Below, piece after piece: positions 54,472 through 61,353 of a stretch of DNA of 64,000 bases. The position numbers and the translations under genes are program-made. Origin of the DNA: Phytoactinopolyspora alkaliphila (GTDB taxonomy: Bacteria > Actinomycetota > Actinomycetes > Jiangellales > Jiangellaceae); assembly GCF_010550695.1 (NCBI RefSeq), contig NZ_JAAGOB010000002.1, positions 1 to 64,000 of the forward strand, in the 5' to 3' direction. Under the pieces are notes generated by a model. The model worked only from the letters and a program-made list of their open reading frames with translations, ran no database searches and was not told where the DNA came from. Within the stretch, counting starts at the first letter, position 1; every line of letters begins with the position of its first letter.

Positions 54472-55557
54472 TTATCGATGCCGGCGGCGTTCGGACTGCC
54501 AGCCCGCCGGCAGAGCCATCGACACCGGGTGTGGGGACGGCCAATCTTCAGCGCTTGGCTCCACCGGCCCGTGACCGGGCACGTGCTTCCACCACCGCAC
54601 GGGTTCTGCACGGACCGCGTTGTCGCGCAACAGATCTCCGAAGCGTGTGGCGAGCTCCGCGCGCTGCCGATATGCCAGGTCCCAGGTGTAGCGGGCGAGG
54701 TCGAGGCCGAGGCGTCGCAGTACCCATTCACGCTCGTTCTGATGGGCGACGACGTACGACGCGTCCGGCCGGTTGTCATACTTGAGCGCGCCGTCGGCCT
54801 CGAAGCCGGCCCAATGGAACGGCCAAAGACCATCCAGCCGGTAGGTAGGACCATCTACACCGACCCAAGCATTCGACACCGGCATCGGAAGATCGGCGAC
54901 GATGCAGCAGAACCGGCCGAGGGTCTCGAGCGGCGACTCCGCCAGCGGATCGGCGTGCGCTGCCACCCAGCGGGCGCGAGTGACTCCGGGCCAGCGGGGC
55001 ATGTGCCGGATCGCGTCTTGCAGGTCTCGCCCGTCTCGAACCACCGCGTCGGCCACCACGAGCGCGTCCGCGACCGGGGCGTTGAGAGCGATGGTGGCCG
55101 CTGCCCACTCGGGACTCACTAGTGTCGTCTGCTCTTTCCGCCATTGATGATCAGGCGGCAGGTGGACGGCGTGGAGCGTGCCGTGGGTGCTGACGATGGC
55201 GCCCCGGCCCGTGTTCTTCGGCCGGACCGCCGCGGGCTTGCGCGGCGGCGAGCCAAGAGTCGGCAGGTCCCAGACCGCGGCGGCGGACCAGCCGGTGAGA
55301 TAGGCGGGCACACCGCACGAGCGGACGAAAGCCCGCGCCTTGATGCCATGACGACGCCAATCCGAGGATTTCCACAGAAGCTCCGTCGACGTGTACACAC
55401 CGTCGGCGACCCTCGTCAGATGACCGGCTTTCACTAGCCGCACCAGCCGGTCGAGGGAGACGCCAGCCGCGAGGGCCGAGTCTACGTCCACGATTCCGTC
55501 ACCACGGTGAAGGAGTTCCGCGATGTCGGAGGGGATACGGAGAAGCCGGGAGGTCAT
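54472..55557 (-). CDS. AbiEi-like antitoxin/endonuclease-fold protein without a toxin neighbour
   Basis: A 361-residue protein. The N-terminal winged-helix AbiEi-type domain (about 1-75) includes VDSALAAGVSLDRLVRLVKA and GHLTRVADGVYTSTELL. The middle (about 80-240) resembles the AbiEi C-terminal fold with YLTGWSAAAVWDLPTLG and SPEWAAATIALNAPVADALV. The C-terminal part has DADGALKYD-like acidic residues (FEADGALKYDNRP) recalling the Vsr/DUF559 nuclease fold common in such actinobacterial proteins. AbiEi antitoxins pair with an AbiEii nucleotidyltransferase toxin, but none is encoded nearby, so this is an orphan. ATG 55557. A 108-bp palindromic element lies 116 bp upstream. It converges with the LacI gene (10 bp). 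Confidence 0.75.
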   Translation of the reverse strand: MTSRLLRIPSDIAELLHRGDGIVDVDSALAAGVSLDRLVRLVKAGHLTRVADGVYTSTELLWKSSDWRRHGIKARAFVRSCGVPAYLTGWSAAAVWDLPTLGSPPRKPAAVRPKNTGRGAIVSTHGTLHAVHLPPDHQWRKEQTTLVSPEWAAATIALNAPVADALVVADAVVRDGRDLQDAIRHMPRWPGVTRARWVAAHADPLAESPLETLGRFCCIVADLPMPVSNAWVGVDGPTYRLDGLWPFHWAGFEADGALKYDNRPDASYVVAHQNEREWVLRRLGLDLARYTWDLAYRQRAELATRFGDLLRDNAVRAEPVRWWKHVPGHGPVEPSAEDWPSPHPVSMALPAGWQSERRRHR

Positions 55558-55672
55558 GTCCAGCAGGCTTCCCGATTGTGGGAGCGCGGCACAGGGGGCA
55601 GGAAACGAACTGTGGATAACTCGGCTGAAGCGCGCCACCACCACACGTGGATTTCGCTGCCCAGCAGGGCCG

Positions 55673-55780
55673 ACTTCACTGCTCAGGGTTAACTTCACTG
55701 CCCAGCTGATCGCGCGAACGCCGCCCGATCAGCTGGCACACGCGATTCACAGCAGTGAAGTCAACCCTAGGCAGTGAAGT
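55673..55780. repeat. 108-bp compound palindrome with four ACTTCACTGC repeats
   Basis: ACTTCACTGC occurs at 55673-55682 and 55692-55701, and as its complement at 55752-55761 and 55771-55780. The 29-bp outer arms (55673-55701 and 55752-55780) match at 26 of 29 positions. Inside, CCAGCTGATCG (55702-55712) pairs perfectly with 55726-55736 around a 13-nt loop. It lies between the AbiEi-like gene and purE. It may be an operator array, a small non-autonomous element or a structured RNA locus. Confidence 0.75.
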
Positions 55781-55805
55781 GGCGGCCGGAGGACGCGGAG
55801 ATCGC

Positions 55806-56345
55806 CTATTCCGGCCGTTCGTCGCGCAACTTCTCGCGCAGCGCGTCGCCCTTGGCGCGGGCCGCCGCGTCCAGCTCGGCCCGGAAGCCGTCCATGCGCG
55901 CCCGCAGCGCGTCGTCGGCGGCACCGAGGATGCGGGCGGCCAGCAGCCCGGCGTTACGAGCGCCACCGACCGAGACTGTGGCCACCGGCACACCGGCCGG
56001 CATCTGCGCGATCGAGAGCAGTGAGTCCATCCCGTCGAGGTACTTCAACGGCACCGGCACGCCGATCACCGGCATCGATGTGACGGACGCCAGCATGCCC
56101 GGGAGATGGGCCGCGCCACCCGCGCCGGCGATCAGCACCCGGAGGCCCCGGCCGGCGGCCGCCGCCCCGTAGTCCAGCATCGCGTGCGGCATCCGATGAG
56201 CGGACACTACGCCCACTTCGTGCGGTATCCCGAACTCCGACAGCGCGTCACACGCGGCGGACATGACCGGCCAGTCGGAGTCCGATCCCATCACGACGCC
56301 CACCCGCGGCTCGCCCTCACCGCGACGCGTCACCAGCTCACTCAT
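55806..56345 (-). CDS. purE: N5-carboxyaminoimidazole ribonucleotide mutase
   Basis: Moves the carboxyl group of N5-CAIR to give CAIR in purine biosynthesis. The 179-residue protein has the class I PurE signatures [15 protein letters not shown] (near 15), [15 protein letters not shown] (near 45, catalytic His), [16 protein letters not shown] (near 73) and [23 protein letters not shown] 56345 has GGAG 8 nt upstream. It follows purK by 92 bp on the same strand. The first 19 bp of its start region are repeated exactly at the purK stop. Confidence 0.96.
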   Translation of the reverse strand: MSELVTRRGEGEPRVGVVMGSDSDWPVMSAACDALSEFGIPHEVGVVSAHRMPHAMLDYGAAAAGRGLRVLIAGAGGAAHLPGMLASVTSMPVIGVPVPLKYLDGMDSLLSIAQMPAGVPVATVSVGGARNAGLLAARILGAADDALRARMDGFRAELDAAARAKGDALREKLRDERPE

Positions 56346-56446
56346 CCACATCTCCAGGTCACATTCCTCAGTTCGTTCACTCCGCGGGCGACCTCGTCCC
56401 TCGGCCGACCACTCCGCGCACTCACCTCGTCACCAGCTCACTCATC
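56328..56446 (-). repeat. 19-bp direct repeat linking the purK stop and purE start
   Basis: The same 19 bp occur at 56328-56346 and 56428-56446, exactly 100 bp apart. On the minus strand the purE-proximal copy reads GATGAGTGAGCTGGTGACG and encodes the purE start MSELVT. The other copy overlaps the purK TGA and would encode MSELVTR followed by a stop. It looks like an ancestral coupled purE start left behind when about 100 bp were duplicated or inserted. Confidence 0.7.
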
Positions 56447-57592
56447 GATGTCCCCCCGGATGTAGTCGGCCGCGTGCCAGGCCCGTTCGCGGAGCGAGGC
56501 GAGGTCGTCTCCGTAGGCCGTCACGTGCCCGACCTTGCGTCCCGGCCGCACGGCCTTGCCGTACCAATGGACCTTCAGCCCGGAGTCGCGTGCCATCACA
56601 TGCCGATACGCCGGGTACACGTCGGGCAGGTCGCCACCGAGGATGTTGACCATGACCGTGTACGGCGCGCGTGCGTCCGGCGATCCTAGGGGCAGGTCCA
56701 GCACTGCCCGCAGGTGGTTCTCGAACTGGCTGGTGACCGCGCCGTCGATGGACCAGTGACCGCTGTTGTGCGGACGCATCGCCAGCTCGTTGACCAGCAG
56801 CTCGCCCTCGGTGGTCTCGAACATCTCGACGGCCAGAACTCCAACGACGCCGAGCTCCGCGGCGATGCGCAACGCCGTCCGCTGCGCCTCCACAGCACGC
56901 TCGGATGGCATCCCGGGGGCGGGCGCGACGACCTCCACACAGATGCCGGCTTTCTGGACCGACTCGACGACCGGGTATGCGACGGCCTGACCGTGTGGTG
57001 ACCGCGCCACCACCGCGGACAGCTCGCGGGCGTAGTTCACGCGCTCTTCGGCGAGGACCGGCACACCGGCCCGGAACGGCTCGGCCACCACCTCGGGTGC
57101 CGTGTCCGTGTCGATGAGCCAGACGCCCTTGCCGTCGTATCCCCCGCGGGTGGTCTTCAGGACGGCATGCCCACCGTGCTCCACGACGAAGCGCGCCACC
57201 TCGCCCGGATCGGCGACGACGCGATACCGGGGGCAGGCGATACCCATGGCGGACAGGCGCTCACGCATCGCGCCCTTGTCCTGCGCATGCAACAGCGCGT
57301 TGGTGCCCGGGCGGACCACGACACCGGCGGCTTCCAGAGCCTTCAAGTGCGCCGGGGGGACGTGTTCGTGGTCGAACGTCAGCACGTCGCACGACTTCGC
57401 GAACGAGGTGAGATCTTCCAGCGCTTTCTCATCGGCCACGACGGGTTCGCGCACCACTTGCGCGGCGGATTCCCCGGCGTCGGCGGCTAGGACGGCCAGG
57501 CGAACGCCGAGGGCTACAGCCGCCGGCTGGGTCATCCGGGCCAGCTGGCCGCCACCGACCATTCCCACCACGGGCCAGAACGCATCAGTCAC
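56438..57592 (-). CDS. purK: N5-carboxyaminoimidazole ribonucleotide synthase
   Basis: ATP-grasp ligase that carboxylates AIR with bicarbonate, supplying PurE. The 384-residue protein has the N-terminal GMVGGGQLARMTQPAAVALG (near 10), LTFDHEHVPPAHLKALEA (near 70), ATP-grasp elements AVLKTTRGGYDGKGVWLID (near 142) and EERVNYARELSAVVARS (near 180), and the metal site LLVNELAMRPHNSGHWSIDG (near 270). ATG 57592. It is the upstream gene of the purK-purE pair and divergent from gtrA. Confidence 0.96.
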   Translation of the reverse strand: MTDAFWPVVGMVGGGQLARMTQPAAVALGVRLAVLAADAGESAAQVVREPVVADEKALEDLTSFAKSCDVLTFDHEHVPPAHLKALEAAGVVVRPGTNALLHAQDKGAMRERLSAMGIACPRYRVVADPGEVARFVVEHGGHAVLKTTRGGYDGKGVWLIDTDTAPEVVAEPFRAGVPVLAEERVNYARELSAVVARSPHGQAVAYPVVESVQKAGICVEVVAPAPGMPSERAVEAQRTALRIAAELGVVGVLAVEMFETTEGELLVNELAMRPHNSGHWSIDGAVTSQFENHLRAVLDLPLGSPDARAPYTVMVNILGGDLPDVYPAYRHVMARDSGLKVHWYGKAVRPGRKVGHVTAYGDDLASLRERAWHAADYIRGDIDE

Positions 57593-57713
57593 GAACGCCT
57601 AGCCTACGCGAGCCGGTGTGCCTGCGCCGATACCCGTGGCCATGGACCATGCGTGAGCTGCACGGATGCCCACGCTGCAGCCGATGCGTGTCGAATTTTC
57701 GCACTATGTGGCT

Positions 57714-57728
57714 TACGCTGGGCAGGTG
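57714..57728 (+). promoter_or_regulatory. Leaderless -10 element of the GtrA gene
   Basis: TACGCT (57714-57719) is 6 nt before GTG 57726, and there is no ribosome site. The -35 region is not clear. Confidence 0.35.
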
Positions 57729-58289
57729 CTCGATACCTGGCCGCCCGAACCTCGCGCGCCGTCGTCCGCGCGACGACGGCTGCTTTATGCCGCGTTGCAC
57801 ATGTGGTACCGGCGTGACCGGGTCGTCCGTGAGCTGCTCAAGTTCGGCGCCGTCGGCGGCGTCGGCTTCATCGCCGACATCGGCCTGTTCAACCTGCTTC
57901 TCTTCGCCGGCGGCGAAGGTCCCTTGCACGATCAGCCGCTGGTGGCGAAGACACTCTCGGTGACGTTGGCGACCATCATCACCTACGTCGGCCACCGGGC
58001 GTGGACCTTCCGGCACCGCACCCGCATCAAGCACTCCCGCGGCTACCCGCTGTTCTTCCTGTTCAACGGGCTCGGCTTGGGCATTGCACTGTCGTGCCTC
58101 GGGATCTCGCGCTACGTCCTGGACCTGTCCGGGCCCATCGCGGACAACATCTCCGCGAACGTGGTCGGCCTTGCCCTCGGCACGCTGTTCCGGTACTGGT
58201 CGTACCGGACGTGGGTATTTCCGGCCAATCCGTCCGGCCCGGTACCGCCTCCGCCCGCGGCACGCGAAGCCGAGCCGGTCAACGCCTGA
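57726..58289 (+). CDS. GtrA-family membrane protein
   Basis: A 187-residue protein with four helices, of the GtrA/DPMS group that flips or helps transfer polyprenyl-phosphate sugars in cell-wall and teichoic-acid glycosylation. Helices start at LLKFGAVGGVGFIADIGLFN (near 40), AKTLSVTLATIITYVGHRAW (near 75), PLFFLFNGLGLGIALSCLGI and ISANVVGLALGTLFRYWSYR; the T-F-R-H-R (AWTFRHRTR) and Y-R-T-W-V-F motifs are typical. GTG 57726 is favoured by the leaderless -10; ATG 57684 or 57666 would add an N-terminal tail. It is divergent from purK, an arrangement seen in several actinomycetes. Confidence 0.88.
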   Translation: MLDTWPPEPRAPSSARRRLLYAALHMWYRRDRVVRELLKFGAVGGVGFIADIGLFNLLLFAGGEGPLHDQPLVAKTLSVTLATIITYVGHRAWTFRHRTRIKHSRGYPLFFLFNGLGLGIALSCLGISRYVLDLSGPIADNISANVVGLALGTLFRYWSYRTWVFPANPSGPVPPPPAAREAEPVNA

Positions 58290-58294
58290 CCACA

Positions 58295-58315
58295 GCCCGG
58301 ATACCGCACCCGGGC
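58295..58315. terminator. Weak hairpin between gtrA and HMG-CoA lyase genes
   Basis: GCCCGG (58295-58300) and CCGGGC (58310-58315) with a 9-nt loop between two convergent stops. Short; possible bidirectional terminator. Confidence 0.3.
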
Positions 58316-58334
58316 ATGGAACCGTCCTGGCGGC

Positions 58335-59261
58335 TCAATCGGCCGGGGGCCGCGGAACGGTCTTCCAGCGGGGGCCCGCTCGCAGGACCTGCGACGGCGC
58401 TGGATGCCCGACATATGCTTCGGCCATCCCCGCGACTTCGAGAAGAGCTTCGAGGTCGACGCCGGTCTCCACACCCATGTCCTCGAGCATCGAGACCACC
58501 TCTTCGGTGGCGATGTTCCCGGATGCTCCAGGTGCGTACGGGCAACCGCCGAGACCGGCCACTGCGGCGTCGAAGTCGTCCACGCCGAGCTGCAGCGCGG
58601 CGTACACGTTCGCCAGCCCGGTACCGCGGGTGTTGTGGAAGTGCAGCCCGATCGGGCTGTCCGGGTGCGCTGCCCGGACCTCGCCGACCAGGCGGGTCAC
58701 CCGGGTGGGTGTGGCCATTCCGGTGGTGTCCCCGAAGGCGAGGGAGTCGACGCCTGCCGCCACACCCTGTTTGACCACTCGCAGCACCCGTTCAACGGGC
58801 ACCTCACCCTCGTACGGGCAGCCCCATGCCGTCGAGACGATCAACTGGAGTGTCGCGCCTCCGGCGTGGGCGAGTTCGGCAAGCTCGGGCAGGCCGGCTA
58901 GTGACTCGTCAGTCCCGCGCTTGATGTTCTCCCGGTTGTGAGTGTCCGAGGCCGAGATCACGACCTCAAGGTCCACGAATCCCGCCGCCAGAGCGCGCTG
59001 CAGGCCACGCCGGTTCGGCACCAGCGCGGAATAGCGCACGGAGTCTCGCGGGCGCACCCCTGTCCAGACCTCGTCGGCGTCCGCCATCTGCGGGATCGCC
59101 GCAGGATGGACGAACGACACCGCCTCGATCCGGCGCAGCCCAGTGGCGGAGAGCGCCTCGATCAGGTCGACCTTGGCCGCGGTGGGAATCGGATCCTCGT
59201 TCTGCAGCCCGTCCCTCGGCCCCACTTCGCGCAGGCTCACCCGCGCCGGCAGTTCAGTCAT
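58335..59261 (-). CDS. Hydroxymethylglutaryl-CoA lyase
   Basis: Splits HMG-CoA to acetyl-CoA and acetoacetate, the last step of leucine degradation. The 308-residue TIM-barrel enzyme has REVGPRDGLQNEDPIPTAAK (near 10, catalytic Arg/Asp), EAVSFVHPAAIPQMADADEV (near 45), GDTTGMATPTRVTRLV (near 195), IGLHFHNTRGTGLANVYAAL (metal His pair near 225) and GLGGCPYAPGASGNIATEEV with the catalytic Cys (near 262). ATG 59261 lies one base after the upstream stop. It is coupled to the enoyl-CoA hydratase gene. Confidence 0.94.
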   Translation of the reverse strand: MTELPARVSLREVGPRDGLQNEDPIPTAAKVDLIEALSATGLRRIEAVSFVHPAAIPQMADADEVWTGVRPRDSVRYSALVPNRRGLQRALAAGFVDLEVVISASDTHNRENIKRGTDESLAGLPELAELAHAGGATLQLIVSTAWGCPYEGEVPVERVLRVVKQGVAAGVDSLAFGDTTGMATPTRVTRLVGEVRAAHPDSPIGLHFHNTRGTGLANVYAALQLGVDDFDAAVAGLGGCPYAPGASGNIATEEVVSMLEDMGVETGVDLEALLEVAGMAEAYVGHPAPSQVLRAGPRWKTVPRPPAD

Positions 59262-59262
59262 C

Positions 59263-60051
59263 TCACGCCCCGGTTCGTGGCCAGTTCGGATCTCTCTTCT
59301 CATTGAACGCCGCGATGCCCTCTTTTCTATCCGCGCTGAACGCGGCCGTCCGCCAGGCGGCGTCCTCGATCTCCAGCCCGGCGGCCAGCGAGCCGTCCAT
59401 CCCGAGGCGCATGGCCCGCTTCGCCTGCCGCAAACCCACCGGCGAGTTCGAGGCGATGTGGGTCGCGAGCTCTAGCGCGGCCTCACGAGCCTGCCCGGAC
59501 ATCACCAGCCGATCGGCGATACCCATCCGGTAGGCCTCGTCGGCGTCGATGCGGCGGGCGGTGAAGGTGAGGTCACAGGCACGCCCCCAGCCGATCCGGC
59601 GGGCGAGCAGCTGGGTTCCGCCTCCGCCCGGGACCAGGCCGACCGATACCTCTGGGAGCCCGAGCACAGCAGTATCGTCGACGACGATCAGATCGCAGGC
59701 GAGGGCCAGCTCGAAGCCGCCTCCCAGCGCGTAGCCCTGGATTGCGGCAATGGTGGGAACAGGCAGATCCAGGATGCTCGTATACGCCGCCCGGGTGATC
59801 GGTCGCTGGTCGCGCAGCTCGTCGTCGGTGAACGACGCGCGCTCCTTCAGATCCGCGCCGACGCAGAACGCCTTGGGCGACGACGACGTCAGCACCACCG
59901 CCCGCATGGTGGTGTCCTCGGCGAGACCCCGTCCCACGGCGGCGAGGGCGCGCGCGTGCTCGGTGGAGACCGCGTTGAGCGCGTCCGGCCGGTCAAGCAC
60001 GATCTCCACCGTGCCGGACGGATCGTGCCGGCGAATCTTCACAGTCTCCAT
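59263..60051 (-). CDS. Enoyl-CoA hydratase/isomerase family protein (possible methylglutaconyl-CoA hydratase)
   Basis: A 262-residue crotonase. It has LDRPDALNAVSTEHARALAA (near 20), the oxyanion-hole blocks FCVGADLKERASF (near 62) and AIQGYALGGGFELALACDLI (near 105), and the catalytic Glu region LGLPEVSVGLVPGGGGTQLL (near 132) with Glu in the P-E-V position. Coupled to HMG-CoA lyase, it is best placed as methylglutaconyl-CoA hydratase of leucine breakdown, an inference from context. No carboxylase genes are present in the window. Confidence 0.9.
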   Translation of the reverse strand: METVKIRRHDPSGTVEIVLDRPDALNAVSTEHARALAAVGRGLAEDTTMRAVVLTSSSPKAFCVGADLKERASFTDDELRDQRPITRAAYTSILDLPVPTIAAIQGYALGGGFELALACDLIVVDDTAVLGLPEVSVGLVPGGGGTQLLARRIGWGRACDLTFTARRIDADEAYRMGIADRLVMSGQAREAALELATHIASNSPVGLRQAKRAMRLGMDGSLAAGLEIEDAAWRTAAFSADRKEGIAAFNEKRDPNWPRTGA

Positions 60052-60164
60052 CGGCCGACCTTATCCCGCTGCGCGGTGTTCGTCAGGCCCCGCGGGGAAG
60101 CGCCGGGAGTGTGGCCGACCATAGCGGGACCCAGCCGCCTGAGATTCTCGCCTGGTGGCCGGGT

Positions 60165-61274
60165 CTAGCGCAGAACCGTGACCTCGACCCGCTGGAACTC
60201 CTTGAGCTCGGTGTAGCCGGTGGTGGCCATGGACCGGCGCAGCGCGCCGACAATGTTCATCGAACCGTCGGCGAGGAACGACGGCCCGTTCAGGATCTGC
60301 TCCAGGGGCGCGATGGTCCCCGTCCACAGGCGCTCGCCCCGGGGCAGATCCGGGTGGTGCGCCTCGGAACCCCAGTGCCAGCCGCGGCCCGGCGCTTCGG
60401 CCGCACGGGCCAGGGGTGAGCCCACCATCACCGCGTCGGCGCCACAGGCGATCGCCTTCGCGATGTCGCCGGAGCGGCCGATCGAGCCGTCGGCGACGAC
60501 GTGGACGTACCGTCCACCGGACTCGTCCAGGTAGTCACGCCGGGCTGCCGCGACGTCCGCGACGGCACTGGCCATCGGCACCGTGACACCGAGCACGGAG
60601 CGAGTGGTGTGTGCCGCGCCGCCACCGAAGCCGACCAGGACACCCGCCGCGCCGGTCCGCATGAGGTGCAGCGCGGCCTGGTACGTGGCGCAGCCGCCCA
60701 CCAGCACCGGGACGTCGAGCTCGTAGATGAACTGCTTGAGGTTGAGCGGCTCGGCCTGCCCGGAGACGTGCTCCGCGGAGACCGTTGTCCCGCGGATGAC
60801 GAACAGGTCGACACCGCCGTCGATCACCGCCTGGTAATGCTGCTTGACCCGCTGCGGGGAGAGCGCACCGGCCACCGTGACGCCGGCAGCGCGGATCTCC
60901 CGGAGCCGCTCGCCGATGAGCTCCTCGCGCACCGGCTGGCCGTAGATCTCCTGCAGCCGGTTGAGCGCCTTGCCTTCTTCGAGTTCGGCGATCTCCTCGA
61001 GCAGCGGTTCGGGATCCTCGTAGCGGGTCCACAGTCCCTCGAGATCCAGGACGCCAAGGCCGCCCTTCTTCCCCAGCGCGATCGCCGTTGCGGGCGACAT
61101 CACCGAGTCCATGGGAGCCGCGATCAGCGGCGTGTCGAACCGGTAGGCATCGATCTGCCAGTGGGTCGACACTTCCTCCGGGTCCCGGGTACGACGCGAC
61201 GGGACAATCGCCACGTCATCGAACGCGTACGCCTCGCGGCCGCGCTTACCCCGGCCGATCTCTACTTCTGCCAC
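60165..61274 (-). CDS. guaB3: GuaB3-family IMP dehydrogenase-related protein
   Basis: A 369-residue TIM-barrel protein of the IMPDH/GMP-reductase superfamily lacking CBS domains. It opens YAFDDVAIVPSRRTRDPEEV (near 15), then PLIAAPMDSVMSPATAIALG (near 50), LFVIRGTTVSAEH (near 150), VLVGFGGGAAHTTRSVLGV (near 212) and VADGSIGRSGDIAKAIACGA. The catalytic-loop position that is Cys in true IMPDH (SICTT) is His here (AAHTT), so classical IMPDH chemistry is doubtful. GuaB3 proteins are common in actinobacteria next to guaB2; none is seen nearby. ATG 61274, no strong ribosome site noted. Confidence 0.92.
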   Translation of the reverse strand: MAEVEIGRGKRGREAYAFDDVAIVPSRRTRDPEEVSTHWQIDAYRFDTPLIAAPMDSVMSPATAIALGKKGGLGVLDLEGLWTRYEDPEPLLEEIAELEEGKALNRLQEIYGQPVREELIGERLREIRAAGVTVAGALSPQRVKQHYQAVIDGGVDLFVIRGTTVSAEHVSGQAEPLNLKQFIYELDVPVLVGGCATYQAALHLMRTGAAGVLVGFGGGAAHTTRSVLGVTVPMASAVADVAAARRDYLDESGGRYVHVVADGSIGRSGDIAKAIACGADAVMVGSPLARAAEAPGRGWHWGSEAHHPDLPRGERLWTGTIAPLEQILNGPSFLADGSMNIVGALRRSMATTGYTELKEFQRVEVTVLR

Positions 61275-61307
61275 TGGACCAGGCTACCGGGAAAGGCGGC
61301 ACACGCT

Positions 61308-61341
61308 GGCACCGCATCCGGACGTGCCCGGACGCGGTGCC
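61308..61341 (-). terminator. Terminator after the family 8 lyase gene
   Basis: GGCACCGCATCCGG (61308-61321) pairs with 61328-61341 with one mismatch around a 6-nt loop. It starts 12 bp after the lyase stop on the leftward transcript and precedes guaB3. Confidence 0.55.
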
Positions 61342-61353
61342 GGCAGATGGATC

